Assembly (NCBI GenBank): GCA_021209225.1
Contig: JAJOIW010000230.1
Coordinates: forward strand, 1-40,427
DNA: 40,427 nt
DNA from: Verrucomicrobiota bacterium
GTDB taxonomy: Bacteria > Verrucomicrobiota > Verrucomicrobiia > Limisphaerales > JAJOIW01
Reading direction: 5' to 3'
Made by a program: the position numbers and the translations under genes. Of the stretch, positions 21,044 to 30,029 are shown piece by piece. Every line of letters starts with the position of its first letter. Positions within the stretch are counted from its first letter, which is position 1. A model generated the notes under the pieces. That model did not search any database. It had not been told where the DNA came from and was given only the letters and a program-made list of their open reading frames with translations.

Positions 21044-22210
21044 ATGGAAAAAACGAACCCAACGACATTAGATTTTCCGGCGTTTTCGCTGACGAGGTTA
21101 TTATCGACAACCTTTCAACCTCGGGGCGGAGAGCGGATTTGCATCCTGATCGACCTGGACGAGCCATCCCGAATCCGGGATTTCTCGTTTTTAAACGATC
21201 CCTCCCTGACGGTGCAGCACCAGGCATACAACGTGTTCTACCGGGGATTACAGGACGGAACCCTGCAGGAACTCGGCCTCAAAGACGGGGACATTTTCGC
21301 CTATAAAATCACCGGTGGAAGCAACCTGGATCTGCCGGACCAAGCATGGGATCCACTTGGAAATCAGGTCAGCCTCGAAAAGGATGTCTATCCTGTATAC
21401 GATCTCATTCTCTGTGTCTCCACCTTCTCAGCAACCGCTCCTTTGACGGCATTCGCGAAACAATACAATTTCCGTGGCGCCACACTCCATGGATTGAATG
21501 ACATCATCATCAACAGTGGCCTCTCAGTGGACTACAACGAAGTCAGTGCCAAGGCGGAAAAATTCCGTCTGGAACTGACACGCTCGGACAAAGTCGAGAT
21601 TGATTTTGATTTTTGTGGCCGGAAACACACCCTCACCCTGCTCTGCAACGGACAAGAGGCACAGAAAAGTCACGGCTTATGCCTGGGGACGGATCCGGAT
21701 GTTGCGAATTTGCCTGCGGGTGAGGTTTACTTTGTTCCTGAGAGTGCTGAGGGCGAATTCCCGATGCGCTATGCCGACGGCACGATTGGACTGATGCACG
21801 TCTCAGATGGCCGGATCCGGCGGGCGGTTCTCGTCCGGGGCAATCAATCGACCATCGATGAACACAACCGGAAAATTGAATCCGACCCGGTGACCGGAGA
21901 AATTGGGGAGTTGGGCTTTGGCACACAGATTCTCCCGGTATCCGGGCGGGATATTCAGGATGAGAAAATTCTGGGAACCCTGCATGTGGCCACCGGCAGA
22001 AGTGACCATCTGGGCGGGTCTCTCACCCCGGATAAGTTCGCCTCCCGCGGGAATGCGACGCACGACGACATTCTCTTTTCACCGACCAAGACGCCGGAGA
22101 TCAATGTCCCGCAGGTTCGGGCATATCGAAACGGAATCGAACTGGTGGTCATAGAAAACTACCAGCCCTCCCGTCACATCCTGGAAGTCATGGACATCCA
22201 GGCTGCCTGA
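21044..22210 (+). CDS. M29-like (aminopeptidase T/AmpS-related) metalloprotein
   Basis: 388 residues. The C-terminal half shows the metal-ligand pattern of M29 aminopeptidases: Glu in PAGEVYFVP, Glu in IGELGFGTQ, His in ILGTLHVATGRSDHLGG, and His and Asp in THDDILF. The N-terminal half (SFLNDPSLTVQHQAYNVFYRG, TLHGLNDIII) resembles the M29 substrate domain only loosely. These enzymes remove N-terminal residues from small peptides using a two-metal site. Only 22 bases separate it from the OvoA-C-terminal-type methyltransferase gene, so the two form an operon. A role in processing a histidine-thiol conjugate is tempting but is inference from that neighbour. General peptide turnover is the plain alternative. 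Confidence 0.65.
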   Translation: MEKTNPTTLDFPAFSLTRLLSTTFQPRGGERICILIDLDEPSRIRDFSFLNDPSLTVQHQAYNVFYRGLQDGTLQELGLKDGDIFAYKITGGSNLDLPDQAWDPLGNQVSLEKDVYPVYDLILCVSTFSATAPLTAFAKQYNFRGATLHGLNDIIINSGLSVDYNEVSAKAEKFRLELTRSDKVEIDFDFCGRKHTLTLLCNGQEAQKSHGLCLGTDPDVANLPAGEVYFVPESAEGEFPMRYADGTIGLMHVSDGRIRRAVLVRGNQSTIDEHNRKIESDPVTGEIGELGFGTQILPVSGRDIQDEKILGTLHVATGRSDHLGGSLTPDKFASRGNATHDDILFSPTKTPEINVPQVRAYRNGIELVVIENYQPSRHILEVMDIQAA

Positions 22211-22232
22211 CCGGTTTAGACCAACTGACGAC

Positions 22233-23006
22233 ATGTCTGCCTACTACGAATCATCCAGGGGGGTATCGGAATACCTCCTTTTTCATTTCGGAGCACCGGA
22301 AAACATTTTTGAATTCCCGGAATTCGCATTCCCGGAATGGACCTCCTATCCAAAACGCTGTGTCCAGCTCGGATTCAGCCGGGAGCGGCTGAATCCCCAG
22401 CCTGGAAAACCATCGCGGGCGCTGGATCTCGGATGTGCCGTGGGCGCATCCACCTTTGAATTAGCCAAATATCATGATGAAGTCATCGGTATCGACTTTT
22501 CCCAGGCATTCATAGATGCCGCTCAAAAACTGCAAAAACTGGGCCATGTCGAATTTGATATCCCGGTGGAGGGGCAGATAACCCGGAGAACCAGTGCTCA
22601 CATTCCATCGGATATCGATCGATCAAAAATCCGTTTCGAACAGGGCGATGCCACCCAACTGCGATCCAACATCGGGAAATTCGATACGATCTTTGCCGGG
22701 AATCTCATTGATCGCCTGCCCGACCCGGAAAAGTTTCTTGTTTCACTCGAGAATCTGGCACAGCCCGGAGCCCAGCTCATCCTCACATCCCCTTACACCT
22801 GGCTGCAGAAGTATACTCCCCAGGAAAAATGGCTGACCACTCAAAACCAGCACACGTTTGAGTCCATCCATCAGATTCTCAATCCAGGTTTCGATCTTGT
22901 GCAGAGCTTGAATATCCCATTCCTTTTGCGGGAGCATAGAAGAAAGTTTCAGCTCACATTGGCACAGGCTTCGATCTGGATCCGCAAAGTGGAACTCAAC
23001 CGGTAA
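22233..23006 (+). CDS. Putative 4-mercaptohistidine N1-methyltransferase (OvoA C-terminal type), stand-alone
   Basis: 257 residues, all one SAM-dependent methyltransferase domain. It begins YYESSRGVSEYLLFHFG, followed by the SAM-binding loop ALDLGCAVGAS (about 63-73), EVIGIDFSQAFIDAA, RFEQGDATQL, NLIDRLPDPEKFL, LTSPYTWLQKYTPQEKWL and FLLREHRRKFQ. This series matches the C-terminal methyltransferase domain of OvoA, which makes ovothiol A by N1-methylation of 4-mercaptohistidine. In classical OvoA it is fused behind a DinB/sulfoxide-synthase part; here it is a separate gene and no sulfoxide synthase lies in the window. It probably acts with a synthase elsewhere or on a related histidine thiol or selenol. 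The frame is intact. Confidence 0.75.
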   Translation: MSAYYESSRGVSEYLLFHFGAPENIFEFPEFAFPEWTSYPKRCVQLGFSRERLNPQPGKPSRALDLGCAVGASTFELAKYHDEVIGIDFSQAFIDAAQKLQKLGHVEFDIPVEGQITRRTSAHIPSDIDRSKIRFEQGDATQLRSNIGKFDTIFAGNLIDRLPDPEKFLVSLENLAQPGAQLILTSPYTWLQKYTPQEKWLTTQNQHTFESIHQILNPGFDLVQSLNIPFLLREHRRKFQLTLAQASIWIRKVELNR

Positions 23007-23317
23007 CTCCTGGATTAGAACCCGTCCTCGCTGTGTGGCAATACGGCTGATCCGGAATCCAGAATTCAACCGCAGGCATCGAATGAATACCTGTGCTCTC
23101 CACCTGCAATAAAAAGACGGTTGCAGGTGGCCACTCCTGTCAACCTTGCCTCACTTATTTCTGATTCAATGCACGGACAGAGAACCCATTCATAATTTGA
23201 TCCTTGCGGTTGGATGTTGGAGGAATGACTGGCGGGCCTGACCTGGGCAGTCGCTGGCATCTGCGACCTGTGAATCATGGTTGGCAGGATGGCCCGTGAC
23301 TGTATGATGTCGTGGTG
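23007..23317. other. Gene-poor region upstream of ilvA with a perfect inverted repeat
   Basis: About 311 bases. Short frames on the minus strand here look like chance. It contains the inverted repeat described at 23100-23130. I see no Shine-Dalgarno sequence for ilvA and no convincing promoter or T-box-like leader. Confidence 0.4.
23100..23130. repeat. Perfect 10-bp inverted repeat
   Basis: CCACCTGCAA (23100-23109) and TTGCAGGTGG (23121-23130) pair perfectly across an 11-base A-rich spacer. It lies about 90 bases after the methyltransferase stop. No T-run follows on either strand, so it is not a standard intrinsic terminator; it could be an operator or an RNA hairpin. Confidence 0.5.
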
Positions 23318-24833
23318 ATGGATTTAACTGATGAGATTCTGATGGCGAGACAGCGGGTCTATGGCATTGGTGATCGAACCCCACTGGAATGCATTCATGG
23401 TCTTCACATGCCTGGCCAATTATGGATAAAGCGGGAAGACCTGTCTCCCATACGCGCCTATAAATGGCGCGGTGCCTTTAACAAGCTGGTCAAACTGGGC
23501 GCTGAAGCGAAGGCAAAAGGTGTTATTGCAGCATCTGCGGGCAATCATGCACAAGGCGTTGCCCTGGGAGCATCCCGATTGGGAATCCAGGCCAAAATAT
23601 ATATGCCGGTTCCGACACCCGCTTTAAAAAGAGAATCTGTTCAAAAACATGGTGGGGAAAATGTTGAAATCATCCTTCATGGCGACTCATTTCACGAGTC
23701 TTCCGCAGCGGCTGAATTATGCGCCCGCCAGATGGGACACATTATGATTCATCCTTTCGACGACCTGGATGTGATTGCCGGCCAGGGCACCATTGCGGAT
23801 GAGATTATTCTTTCCGGTTGTGGTCCTTTTGACGTGGTGTTTCTGCAGATTGGAGGTGGCGGTATGGCATCCGGGGTTGGATACTGGCTCAAAAAATTCT
23901 TCCCGGGCATCCATATTATCGGAGTGGAGGGATTAGACCAGGCATCCATGGCCAAAGCCGTTGAGCATGGTGGGCCAATCCCATTGGATTACGTCGATTT
24001 ATTCTGTGACGGCACTGCCGTGCGGGAAGTTGGAAAATTGACTCACCAGATCTGCCAACAAATCATCGATGAGTTTGTCACCGTCACCAATGAGGAAGTC
24101 TGCGCCGCAATTCAATTTCTCTGGGAACAGACCCGCGTCATCCCGGAAACTTCAGGGGCTATGGGAGTCGCTGCCTGGTTGAAATTCCATGAAAAATTCA
24201 AAAATAAAAAATGCCTGACCATTTTGTGCGGTGCCAACATGGACTTTGCCCGGCTCGCCTGGATTGTCCGCCATGCAGGCATCGGATCCGCCACCAGAGC
24301 GTATTACCGGTTCACAATAGATGAGAAACCTGGCACTCTCTTCAAAGTGCTGGAAATCGTGCGTTCCAAAGCCAATATCATCGAATTTCAATACGGAAAA
24401 AATAATGCTTCCCACGCTCACCCCGTGATCGGATTTGATGCCAAGGTGGGCATGCTCCACGACCTGCACAACCATCTCGAAAAGAGCGGAATTGCCTATG
24501 TGGATGTCACCGGATCACCGGAAGTTGAATTCCGCATGATCCCCTGGAACCCCGATCTCATGCATCAACCCGTTTTCATCCAGGTCGAATTTCCTGAACG
24601 CGCCGGTGCCCTCTCGGATTTCCTCAGAGGCTTCTATTCAAAAGTCAACATCTGTTATTTCTCCTACCAATACTCCGGTGAAAGAGTGGGACGGGCTCTC
24701 ATCGGCTTCGAAATCGTCGACGACTCGGTTCGTCAATGCCATTCAAAACTGGTCAAAAATTGTCCCATCAGGACTGCGCGCCCTCAAAGTCGTTCCCAAT
24801 ATTCACAATATCTCAGCTCAACCCCCCATATAA
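23318..24833 (+). CDS. ilvA: Threonine dehydratase, biosynthetic type with C-terminal regulatory ACT-like domains (frame broken near 24724)
   Basis: 504 residues after repair. This PLP enzyme deaminates threonine to 2-oxobutanoate, the first step of isoleucine synthesis. The catalytic domain shows KREDLSPIRAYKWRGA with the PLP-binding Lys (residue 49), SAGNHAQGVA, the phosphate loop IGGGGMASG and PETSGAMG. Two ACT-like repeats follow (YRFTIDEKPGTLFKVLEI and FIQVEFPERAGALSDFLRG), the usual site of isoleucine feedback control. As written the frame runs to 24844 with an unnatural tail. Dropping one base near 24722-24726 gives DDRFVNAIQNWSKIVPSG and NIHNISAQPPI with a stop at 24833, which fits the family. 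Start taken at ATG 23318. Confidence 0.9.
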
Positions 24834-25055
24834 AACGCCCATAAGGACGGCAGGAAAAAACCGGAAGCCAGACCCAGTCGTCCATTGTCCCAGACATTCT
24901 TTCAATATACAGATATCTCCCCTAATACCAGAAAACCCATCGCGCCTCATTTGTGTGAAGTGATTCTTTACCCATTCCTTCAATCTGTATACATTGAAAT
25001 TGTCAATTGAGAGTGGCTCAATCATTTAAATGTCCAGTCCAGAAAAAAACGGCCC

Positions 25056-25102
25056 TCATAGGACCATTCCTCCAGGCCGATTGGCCCGGGAATGACCTAT
25101 GA
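25056..25102. other. Large imperfect hairpin in the gene-free region
   Basis: TCATAGG pairs with CCTATGA (25056-25062 with 25096-25102), CATTCC with GGAATG (25065-25070 with 25089-25094) and GGCC with GGCC (25075-25078 with 25083-25086). Together they make a 47-base stem-loop with small internal loops. No T-run follows. It could be a structured RNA, a processed leader or a protein-binding dyad. Confidence 0.5.
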
Positions 25103-25194
25103 TTTGAGGTCAATCAAATCGGAATCAATGAAATCAAGGCATTCATGCCCGTCAAACATCTGGAAAGTCGGGATAATTAGATTATATAATTGCC

Positions 25195-25200
25195 TGGTTC
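25195..25200 (+). promoter_or_regulatory. Possible -10 element upstream of the STAS-like gene
   Basis: TATAAT lies about 120 bases before ATG 25321 in a locally AT-rich stretch. No good -35 box is seen at the expected distance, so this is weak. Confidence 0.25.
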
Positions 25201-25320
25201 AGGAACTTGTGATAATGAATTCAATATTAGTGACATTGTGAAGGCATTCATATTTCATCGGATGGAGTTTGGAATGAGTTTTGGGGTCTGTCGTTTTCGG
25301 ACAAAAATGGAGAAAATCTG

Positions 25321-25701
25321 ATGGCTCACGAAACATTCTGGGAAGAAAGAGGGATATATTGGAAATTTTCTGGTGATGTTTCTTACGAGGAGATCGCTGC
25401 GATCAACCAGGAATTTTATGATGACGGGCGATCAGATAAAATGCGCTATCAGATTACGGATTTTTCAGATGCTGAGATTGGAGACATTTCAGAGAAGCAG
25501 TTATTAATTTTTGCAGCACTGGATTTTGGAGCCAGCCACAGCCTGCCACAAATGAAGCAGGCCATCGTGGCGAATTCACAAAAGGCAACGGCCCTGGCCC
25601 AAAGGTATATTGAGCTTTCGATACAATTGAAGTCGCCCTGGAAATTCAGGATTTTTTCAAATATCGGAGCGGCACGGGCCTGGGTTGATGATAAACTGTG
25701 A
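25321..25701 (+). CDS. STAS/SpoIIAA-like small protein
   Basis: 126 residues, soluble, single domain. The pattern of an early strand (GIYWKFSGDVSYEEI), a strand near the middle (MRYQITDFSDAE), a helix and a C-terminal PWKFRIFSNIGAARAWVDD resembles the SpoIIAA-like STAS family found as stand-alone genes in many bacteria, where they may sense ligands or bind partner proteins. No anti-sigma factor or kinase partner lies next to it. GGAG nine bases upstream supports the start. It stands alone, convergent with the uup operon. The fold call is inference from pattern; no function is known. Confidence 0.6.
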   Translation: MAHETFWEERGIYWKFSGDVSYEEIAAINQEFYDDGRSDKMRYQITDFSDAEIGDISEKQLLIFAALDFGASHSLPQMKQAIVANSQKATALAQRYIELSIQLKSPWKFRIFSNIGAARAWVDDKL

Positions 25702-25751
25702 GGCGGGTCTGATGAGGGATTGGATGATTCACATGCCAGGGACTGGAGGAC

Positions 25752-25955
25752 TTATCCCATTTCGCCTTCGGAATGGATGGTTTCATCGACCTTTTTGGCT
25801 ATTTTGACAGCCATGTGGACACAATGGGAGATGACTTCATCTTCATTGGCCGGGGACACGCTGCTGTTGGAAATCTTGGCGGCTAATAAAATGGCCGAAC
25901 TTTGAACTATCCCCAGTTCGGTGGGCTGAAGATTGATGTATTCCGTTTTGTGCAT
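25752..25955 (-). CDS. Small conserved-looking hypothetical protein downstream of uup
   Basis: 67 residues from ATG 25955 (MHKTEYINLQPTELGIVQSS and on to AKKVDETIHSEGEMG). The composition is that of a compact helical soluble protein: ILLAAKISNSS, EDEVISHCVHMAVKIAKKVDE. The frame extends upstream to a TTG at 25991 that overlaps the uup stop by four bases, so translational coupling to uup is likely whichever start is used. I do not recognise the family. The opposite strand also has a short open frame here, but it looks less like a protein. Confidence 0.55.
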   Translation of the reverse strand: MHKTEYINLQPTELGIVQSSAILLAAKISNSSVSPANEDEVISHCVHMAVKIAKKVDETIHSEGEMG

Positions 25956-25987
25956 GATTCTGAGGATAGTCCGCAGAATAGGAAACT

Positions 25988-27910
25988 TCAACCCTGGATT
26001 TGGTCAATAGATTGCCGGATAAGTTCGAGTTCCTCCCAGCGTTGGTATATGAGTGAGACCTTGTGGCGGGCTTCCAGCAGATTGGAGTTCAAGCTATCCA
26101 GCTGGCTGGCATATTTCTCATGAAAGTCCGGATCGGCGAATTTGGCTTCCAATTCTTCGACCACCTGTTCAGCCATCATCACCTTATCTTCGATTTCCGC
26201 GAGTTCCTTTTTTTCCTTGTATGTCAACTTGCGTCCTGCGGGAGCCGTCTGTGGGGAGCGGGTTCGAGTGATTTCCGCGTCATCTGCCGCTGGGGAAGGC
26301 CCTGGTTTTGGGGACTTCAGTCGTTCTTTCCTCTTCTCGTAATAATAATCGAGATTGCCCACACTGTAGTGGATATGCCCGTCTCCTTCAAAAGCCAGAA
26401 TCCCGTCACAGATGCGGTTTAAAAAGTAGCGGTCATGACTCACCACCAGAACACATCCATCAAACTCTTCCAGTCCCTGCTCAAGAATTCTGAGTGTCGC
26501 CAGATCCAGATCATTAGTAGGTTCGTCGAGGATGAGGAAATTTCCTCCTGATTTCAGCGTTTTGGCCAGAGCCACACGGCTTTTTTCGCCACCCGAGAGA
26601 CGGCTGATCCGGGAACCTATCCGGGAATCATCAAAAAGAAACCGCTTCATGTAGGCTCTCACAGACATTTTTGAGGCTCCGAACTGAATCCAATCGGACC
26701 CTTCGCCCACTTCCTCCAGGATGGTATTGTCTGGATTTAATGTGGTGCGGTTCTGATCAATGTAGTTGATTTGGGTTTTGTCTCCGACAAATACGGACCC
26801 GGATGTGGGTTGAATGGATCCGGTGATCAATCGCAGCAATGTGGATTTTCCCAGACCATTTCTGCCGGTGATTCCAATTTTTGTCCCTGGCTCGAATTCA
26901 AATGAGAACTCTTTGAATAAGCACCTGTCGCCGAAGGATACGGATACATTCTGCATTTCCACAATGCGATTTGCCAATGGGGGGGCGGGAGGGATAACTA
27001 ATTCGACGTCTTTGTCCTGTTCCGGGCCGGCCATGGAGGCGACTTCCTCGTAGCGATCGAGTCGGGACTTGGATTTGGTTGTTCTCGCTTTCGGACCACG
27101 CCGCACCCACTCCACTTCACGCCTTAAAAAGTTCTGCCGGCTATCCTCATTTTTCTGAGCTATCGCCAGTCGTTCGGACTTGGCCAGGATATAGGTGGAA
27201 TAATTGCCCTCGTAGGCATGGAGGATTCCGGTTGCCAGCTCCAGGATGCGATTGCAGACTTGATCGAGAAAGTAGCGGTCGTGAGTGACCAGCAGGAATC
27301 CACCTTTGTATTGCCGCAGAAATTCAGCCAACCATTCTATCGAGTCCGGGTCAAGGTGGTTGGTGGGCTCGTCCAATAACAGAAACTCCGGGAGTCCGAC
27401 AATGGCCCGTGCCAGGCAGACCCGACGTTTTTCACCACCACTGAGATTTTCACACGAGGAATCCAGATCCGGAGTTCGCAGGTTATCCGCTAACAGGCGT
27501 ATGCGGTAATCCAGATTCCAGCCATCCACGCTTTGAATCAGATGGTCGAGTTCGGCATGATGGGAGCTGTAGCCATCCGCACTTTCGTAATCCCGCAACC
27601 AGTTGAGCAGTTCTCCAGCTCCACGCCGGATATTTTCCCGGACATTCAGTGAATGATCCAAATCCGTATCCTGGGGAAGGTAATGCGTACGAAGACGACG
27701 CCGCACATGAATTTCACCCCCATCCGGTTTCATCTGCCCAGCCAGTATCTTGAGAAAACTGGACTTACCGGTTCCATTGAGGCCGACTAGGCCCACTTTA
27801 TCGCGCTCACCAAAACTCGCCGTGGCCCCTTGCAGGACCTTGTAGTCGTTGAACTGCAGCAATAATTCATGCGCACTGATAACTGTGTTTTCCTGGCCTG
27901 TGACTGCCAT
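25988..27910 (-). CDS. uup: ABC-F family ATPase, Uup type
   Basis: 640 residues with two ABC domains and no membrane segments. Domain 1 has Walker A GLNGTGKSS, signature LSGGEKRR and Walker B LLLDEPTNHLD; domain 2 has GRNGLGKST, LSGGEKSR and LILDEPTNDLD. The linker contains RRGPKARTTKSKSR and the C-terminus a charged coiled coil (about 560-640), which together identify the Uup branch rather than EttA. Uup acts on ribosomes and is linked to ribosome assembly and DNA-transposon excision in E. coli. AGGAG six bases before ATG 27910 fixes the start. It follows the degenerate helicase gene after a strong terminator. Confidence 0.9.
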   Translation of the reverse strand: MAVTGQENTVISAHELLLQFNDYKVLQGATASFGERDKVGLVGLNGTGKSSFLKILAGQMKPDGGEIHVRRRLRTHYLPQDTDLDHSLNVRENIRRGAGELLNWLRDYESADGYSSHHAELDHLIQSVDGWNLDYRIRLLADNLRTPDLDSSCENLSGGEKRRVCLARAIVGLPEFLLLDEPTNHLDPDSIEWLAEFLRQYKGGFLLVTHDRYFLDQVCNRILELATGILHAYEGNYSTYILAKSERLAIAQKNEDSRQNFLRREVEWVRRGPKARTTKSKSRLDRYEEVASMAGPEQDKDVELVIPPAPPLANRIVEMQNVSVSFGDRCLFKEFSFEFEPGTKIGITGRNGLGKSTLLRLITGSIQPTSGSVFVGDKTQINYIDQNRTTLNPDNTILEEVGEGSDWIQFGASKMSVRAYMKRFLFDDSRIGSRISRLSGGEKSRVALAKTLKSGGNFLILDEPTNDLDLATLRILEQGLEEFDGCVLVVSHDRYFLNRICDGILAFEGDGHIHYSVGNLDYYYEKRKERLKSPKPGPSPAADDAEITRTRSPQTAPAGRKLTYKEKKELAEIEDKVMMAEQVVEELEAKFADPDFHEKYASQLDSLNSNLLEARHKVSLIYQRWEELELIRQSIDQIQG

Positions 27911-27937
27911 AATTTCTCCTGATCTGCTCCGACTGAT

Positions 27938-27964
27938 AAAAAAAAATCCCGGGTGAACCCGGGA
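27938..27964 (-). terminator. Strong rho-independent terminator after the helicase-like gene
   Basis: TCCCGGG and CCCGGGA (27947-27953 with 27958-27964) form a perfect 7-bp stem with a 4-base loop, followed on the minus strand by nine T residues. It lies 28 bases after the stop of the helicase-like gene and separates it from uup. Confidence 0.85.
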
Positions 27965-27991
27965 GATTCAGTTTCTCACGAACAGAAAATA

Positions 27992-29801
27992 TTAATCAAA
28001 GTAATTCCCATCATTTCCCCCGCGTTTTTCAAACTGGGGATTGCCCCCTTTACGATAGCCGCCACCACCCCGTCGATTACTTCCCCCGCGGTCGCGGTCG
28101 CGTCCACGGTCTTTGAAGTTTTTCCCCCCGCTCATGTGACCTGCGTGCGCTAACTCAGCTTTGATGCGGATGCCATTGATATTCGTTTGATTGAGGCGAT
28201 CCAGAACAAAATCGCTGTGTTCTTTGGCAATTTCCACCAGAACATTATTGTCAAAGATCTCAATCATACCAACACATTCAGCCGACAGTCCTGTTTCCCC
28301 CAGGATCGCCCCCACAACATGATTCGGTTTGATCTGGTCCCGATAGCCAACATTGAGCGATATCTGAGTCATGGCCTGACCACCTTGAGGGCGTGGCTTT
28401 TTAACTGGTGGCGCCTGCTTTCTCGGACGATTATCCCGCTGCCCCCCCGCCTGAGGCAGAATCATTCTGCACAGGACGGCTGGGTTTGCGGGCCCCCCGA
28501 CTCTCATCCTCACCGGAGCGGGTTTTTGCCTGAACTTCCAGCGCATAGTCCATGATGGCTCCCATCGCATCAATGGTCGATGGAGCCACCTGAAGAAGCC
28601 GCTGAATGATGGCTTCTCTCCGACGGAAATCGTTTCGGACTAACCGCGTGGAAACAGCTTCGAATAGTCTATTCTCATCGTTCGTTCCCAAGCCCTCGAT
28701 AAATGGGACCTGGAAGCGCTTGAGGGATCGGCCAATGGCTTCTTCAATGATATCGAGCTGGGAGATTTCCTCCGGTGCCACTAATAAAATGTTTTTCTCA
28801 CAAAGGAGAACGCGATCTCCAAAGTCGTCCACTTCGTCACTCAGCTCGTACTGGATGACCTGCTGCACTCCCTCCAGATCCAACCCCACAGCACCGAGAT
28901 CAGTGACAATCAGGAAATCAATATCTCCCGCATTGAAATAGTCCATCGCATCATTCTTCTCAGCGGATGTGGAGCTGTAGGTAAGACAGGATGTGCGGTA
29001 GCCCTTCAAATCCAGAACCCGGCGCACCGATTGCGCCGAAACTGTCGAGTTCACAAATAATACAGACGATTGAAGATCGCAGAAATCCAGCAGACGTTGA
29101 AGAACTTCAGTCTTGCAGATCCGCCCGACCTCATAGACCTCCTCAATGATCGGCTTCTCAATCTCCATCGCTGGCTCAATGGATACCTGTATGTATTCGT
29201 CAGTGAATTGTTCCACAACCTTCAACACAATCTCAGAATCACTCCGCGTGAATGCCACAAATTGTGTGTCTTCAGTTGTCGACTCCAGGAGCGTCTCAAT
29301 AGCTTCCTCCAAGCCCGAATTCGCCAGATCGGACAACTCATCAGCCACTATCAGCTTCAATTCGTCAAAGACCACCTTTTCATCCTCAATCAGAGATTCC
29401 AGTGATTTGAGTTGGGCCACCAGAATATGGGGCTTGGACTTGATCACCCGATCCTGGACTGAACCAGGCTGCCCGGTATATATGCTTCCGATGGACACAC
29501 CCACCTTCTTCTCAGCGTAAAGCCGCATCTCCTCAGCAACAATCAACGCCCGCTGCCGATCGTTGACGAGTACCAAAGATTGAATCTCACTGATGTTGGT
29601 ATCCACTGAATCAACAGTGGGTATTGCATACGCATCCACCACACCAGCATTGGATATACACTTGGCCAGCACATCTTTTCCCTCCATAATCAATGGAATG
29701 CACTCAGCCTGAAGCGATGAACATTTCTCTAACCCGATCCCCTCAACGGCACTTTTAATTTCCGATGAGACCTGTAATTCACTAAACAAGGTCCGCTGCA
29801 T
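27992..29801 (-). CDS. Catalytically degenerate DEAD-box helicase homologue with DbpA-type RNA-binding domain (frame broken at 28442-28448)
   Basis: 602 residues after repair. Both RecA-like domains align from end to end with DEAD-box RNA helicases, but the motifs are lost: Walker A is CISNAGVV (48-55) with no GKT; motif Ia reads VNDRQRA and Ib AQLKSL; motif II is DELS (154-157) instead of DEAD; motif III is TRS (185-187) instead of SAT; motif V TDLGAVGLD lacks its Arg; motif VI (about 326-333) has no HRxGR arginine fingers. The Q-motif Gln is kept (SLQAECIP). After a short linker comes a DbpA RNA-binding domain (ISLNVGYRDQIKPNHVVGAI) and an Arg/Gly-rich tail. The C-terminal part lies in another frame; reducing C7 at 28442-28448 by one base joins GGGQRDNRPRK. 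It probably binds RNA or ribosomal particles without unwinding. Confidence 0.8.
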
Positions 29802-30029
29802 CAGCTAATAATTTTAATATAATTTTTCCTGAATCTCCGGAAGCGAACAACTCGACTAAAACAAATCCCGATTGAACAATTCGCATCCCCAAACAATTCC
29901 ACCGGCCACTCAAGATCCTAGACCCCTCAGTACCTACCGGTTCACTGGACCGAATCTTTTAAGCAATACCTGAAAATTGCAAGTATTTTGATCGATCATT
30001 TTCTTAAATCTTTGCGCAGGAGCGAACAA
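29802..30029. other. Intergenic region between ychF and the helicase-like gene
   Basis: 228 bases with AT-rich sequence next to the helicase start. I see no clear terminator for ychF and no strong ribosome-binding site for the helicase gene. Confidence 0.35.

Larger units (their letters stand above)
24845..25320. other. Gene-free region of about 480 bases
   Basis: No frame here looks like a gene. It contains a large imperfect hairpin (25056-25102) and, near 25195-25200, a TATAAT in an AT-rich stretch that could be the -10 element of the STAS-like gene, although no matching -35 box is clear. GGAG nine bases before ATG 25321 serves as that gene's ribosome-binding site. Confidence 0.4.

Noticed and set aside
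23066-23278. 70-residue minus-strand frame upstream of ilvA
   Set aside because: It spans the inverted repeat and has no ribosome-binding site or recognisable pattern.
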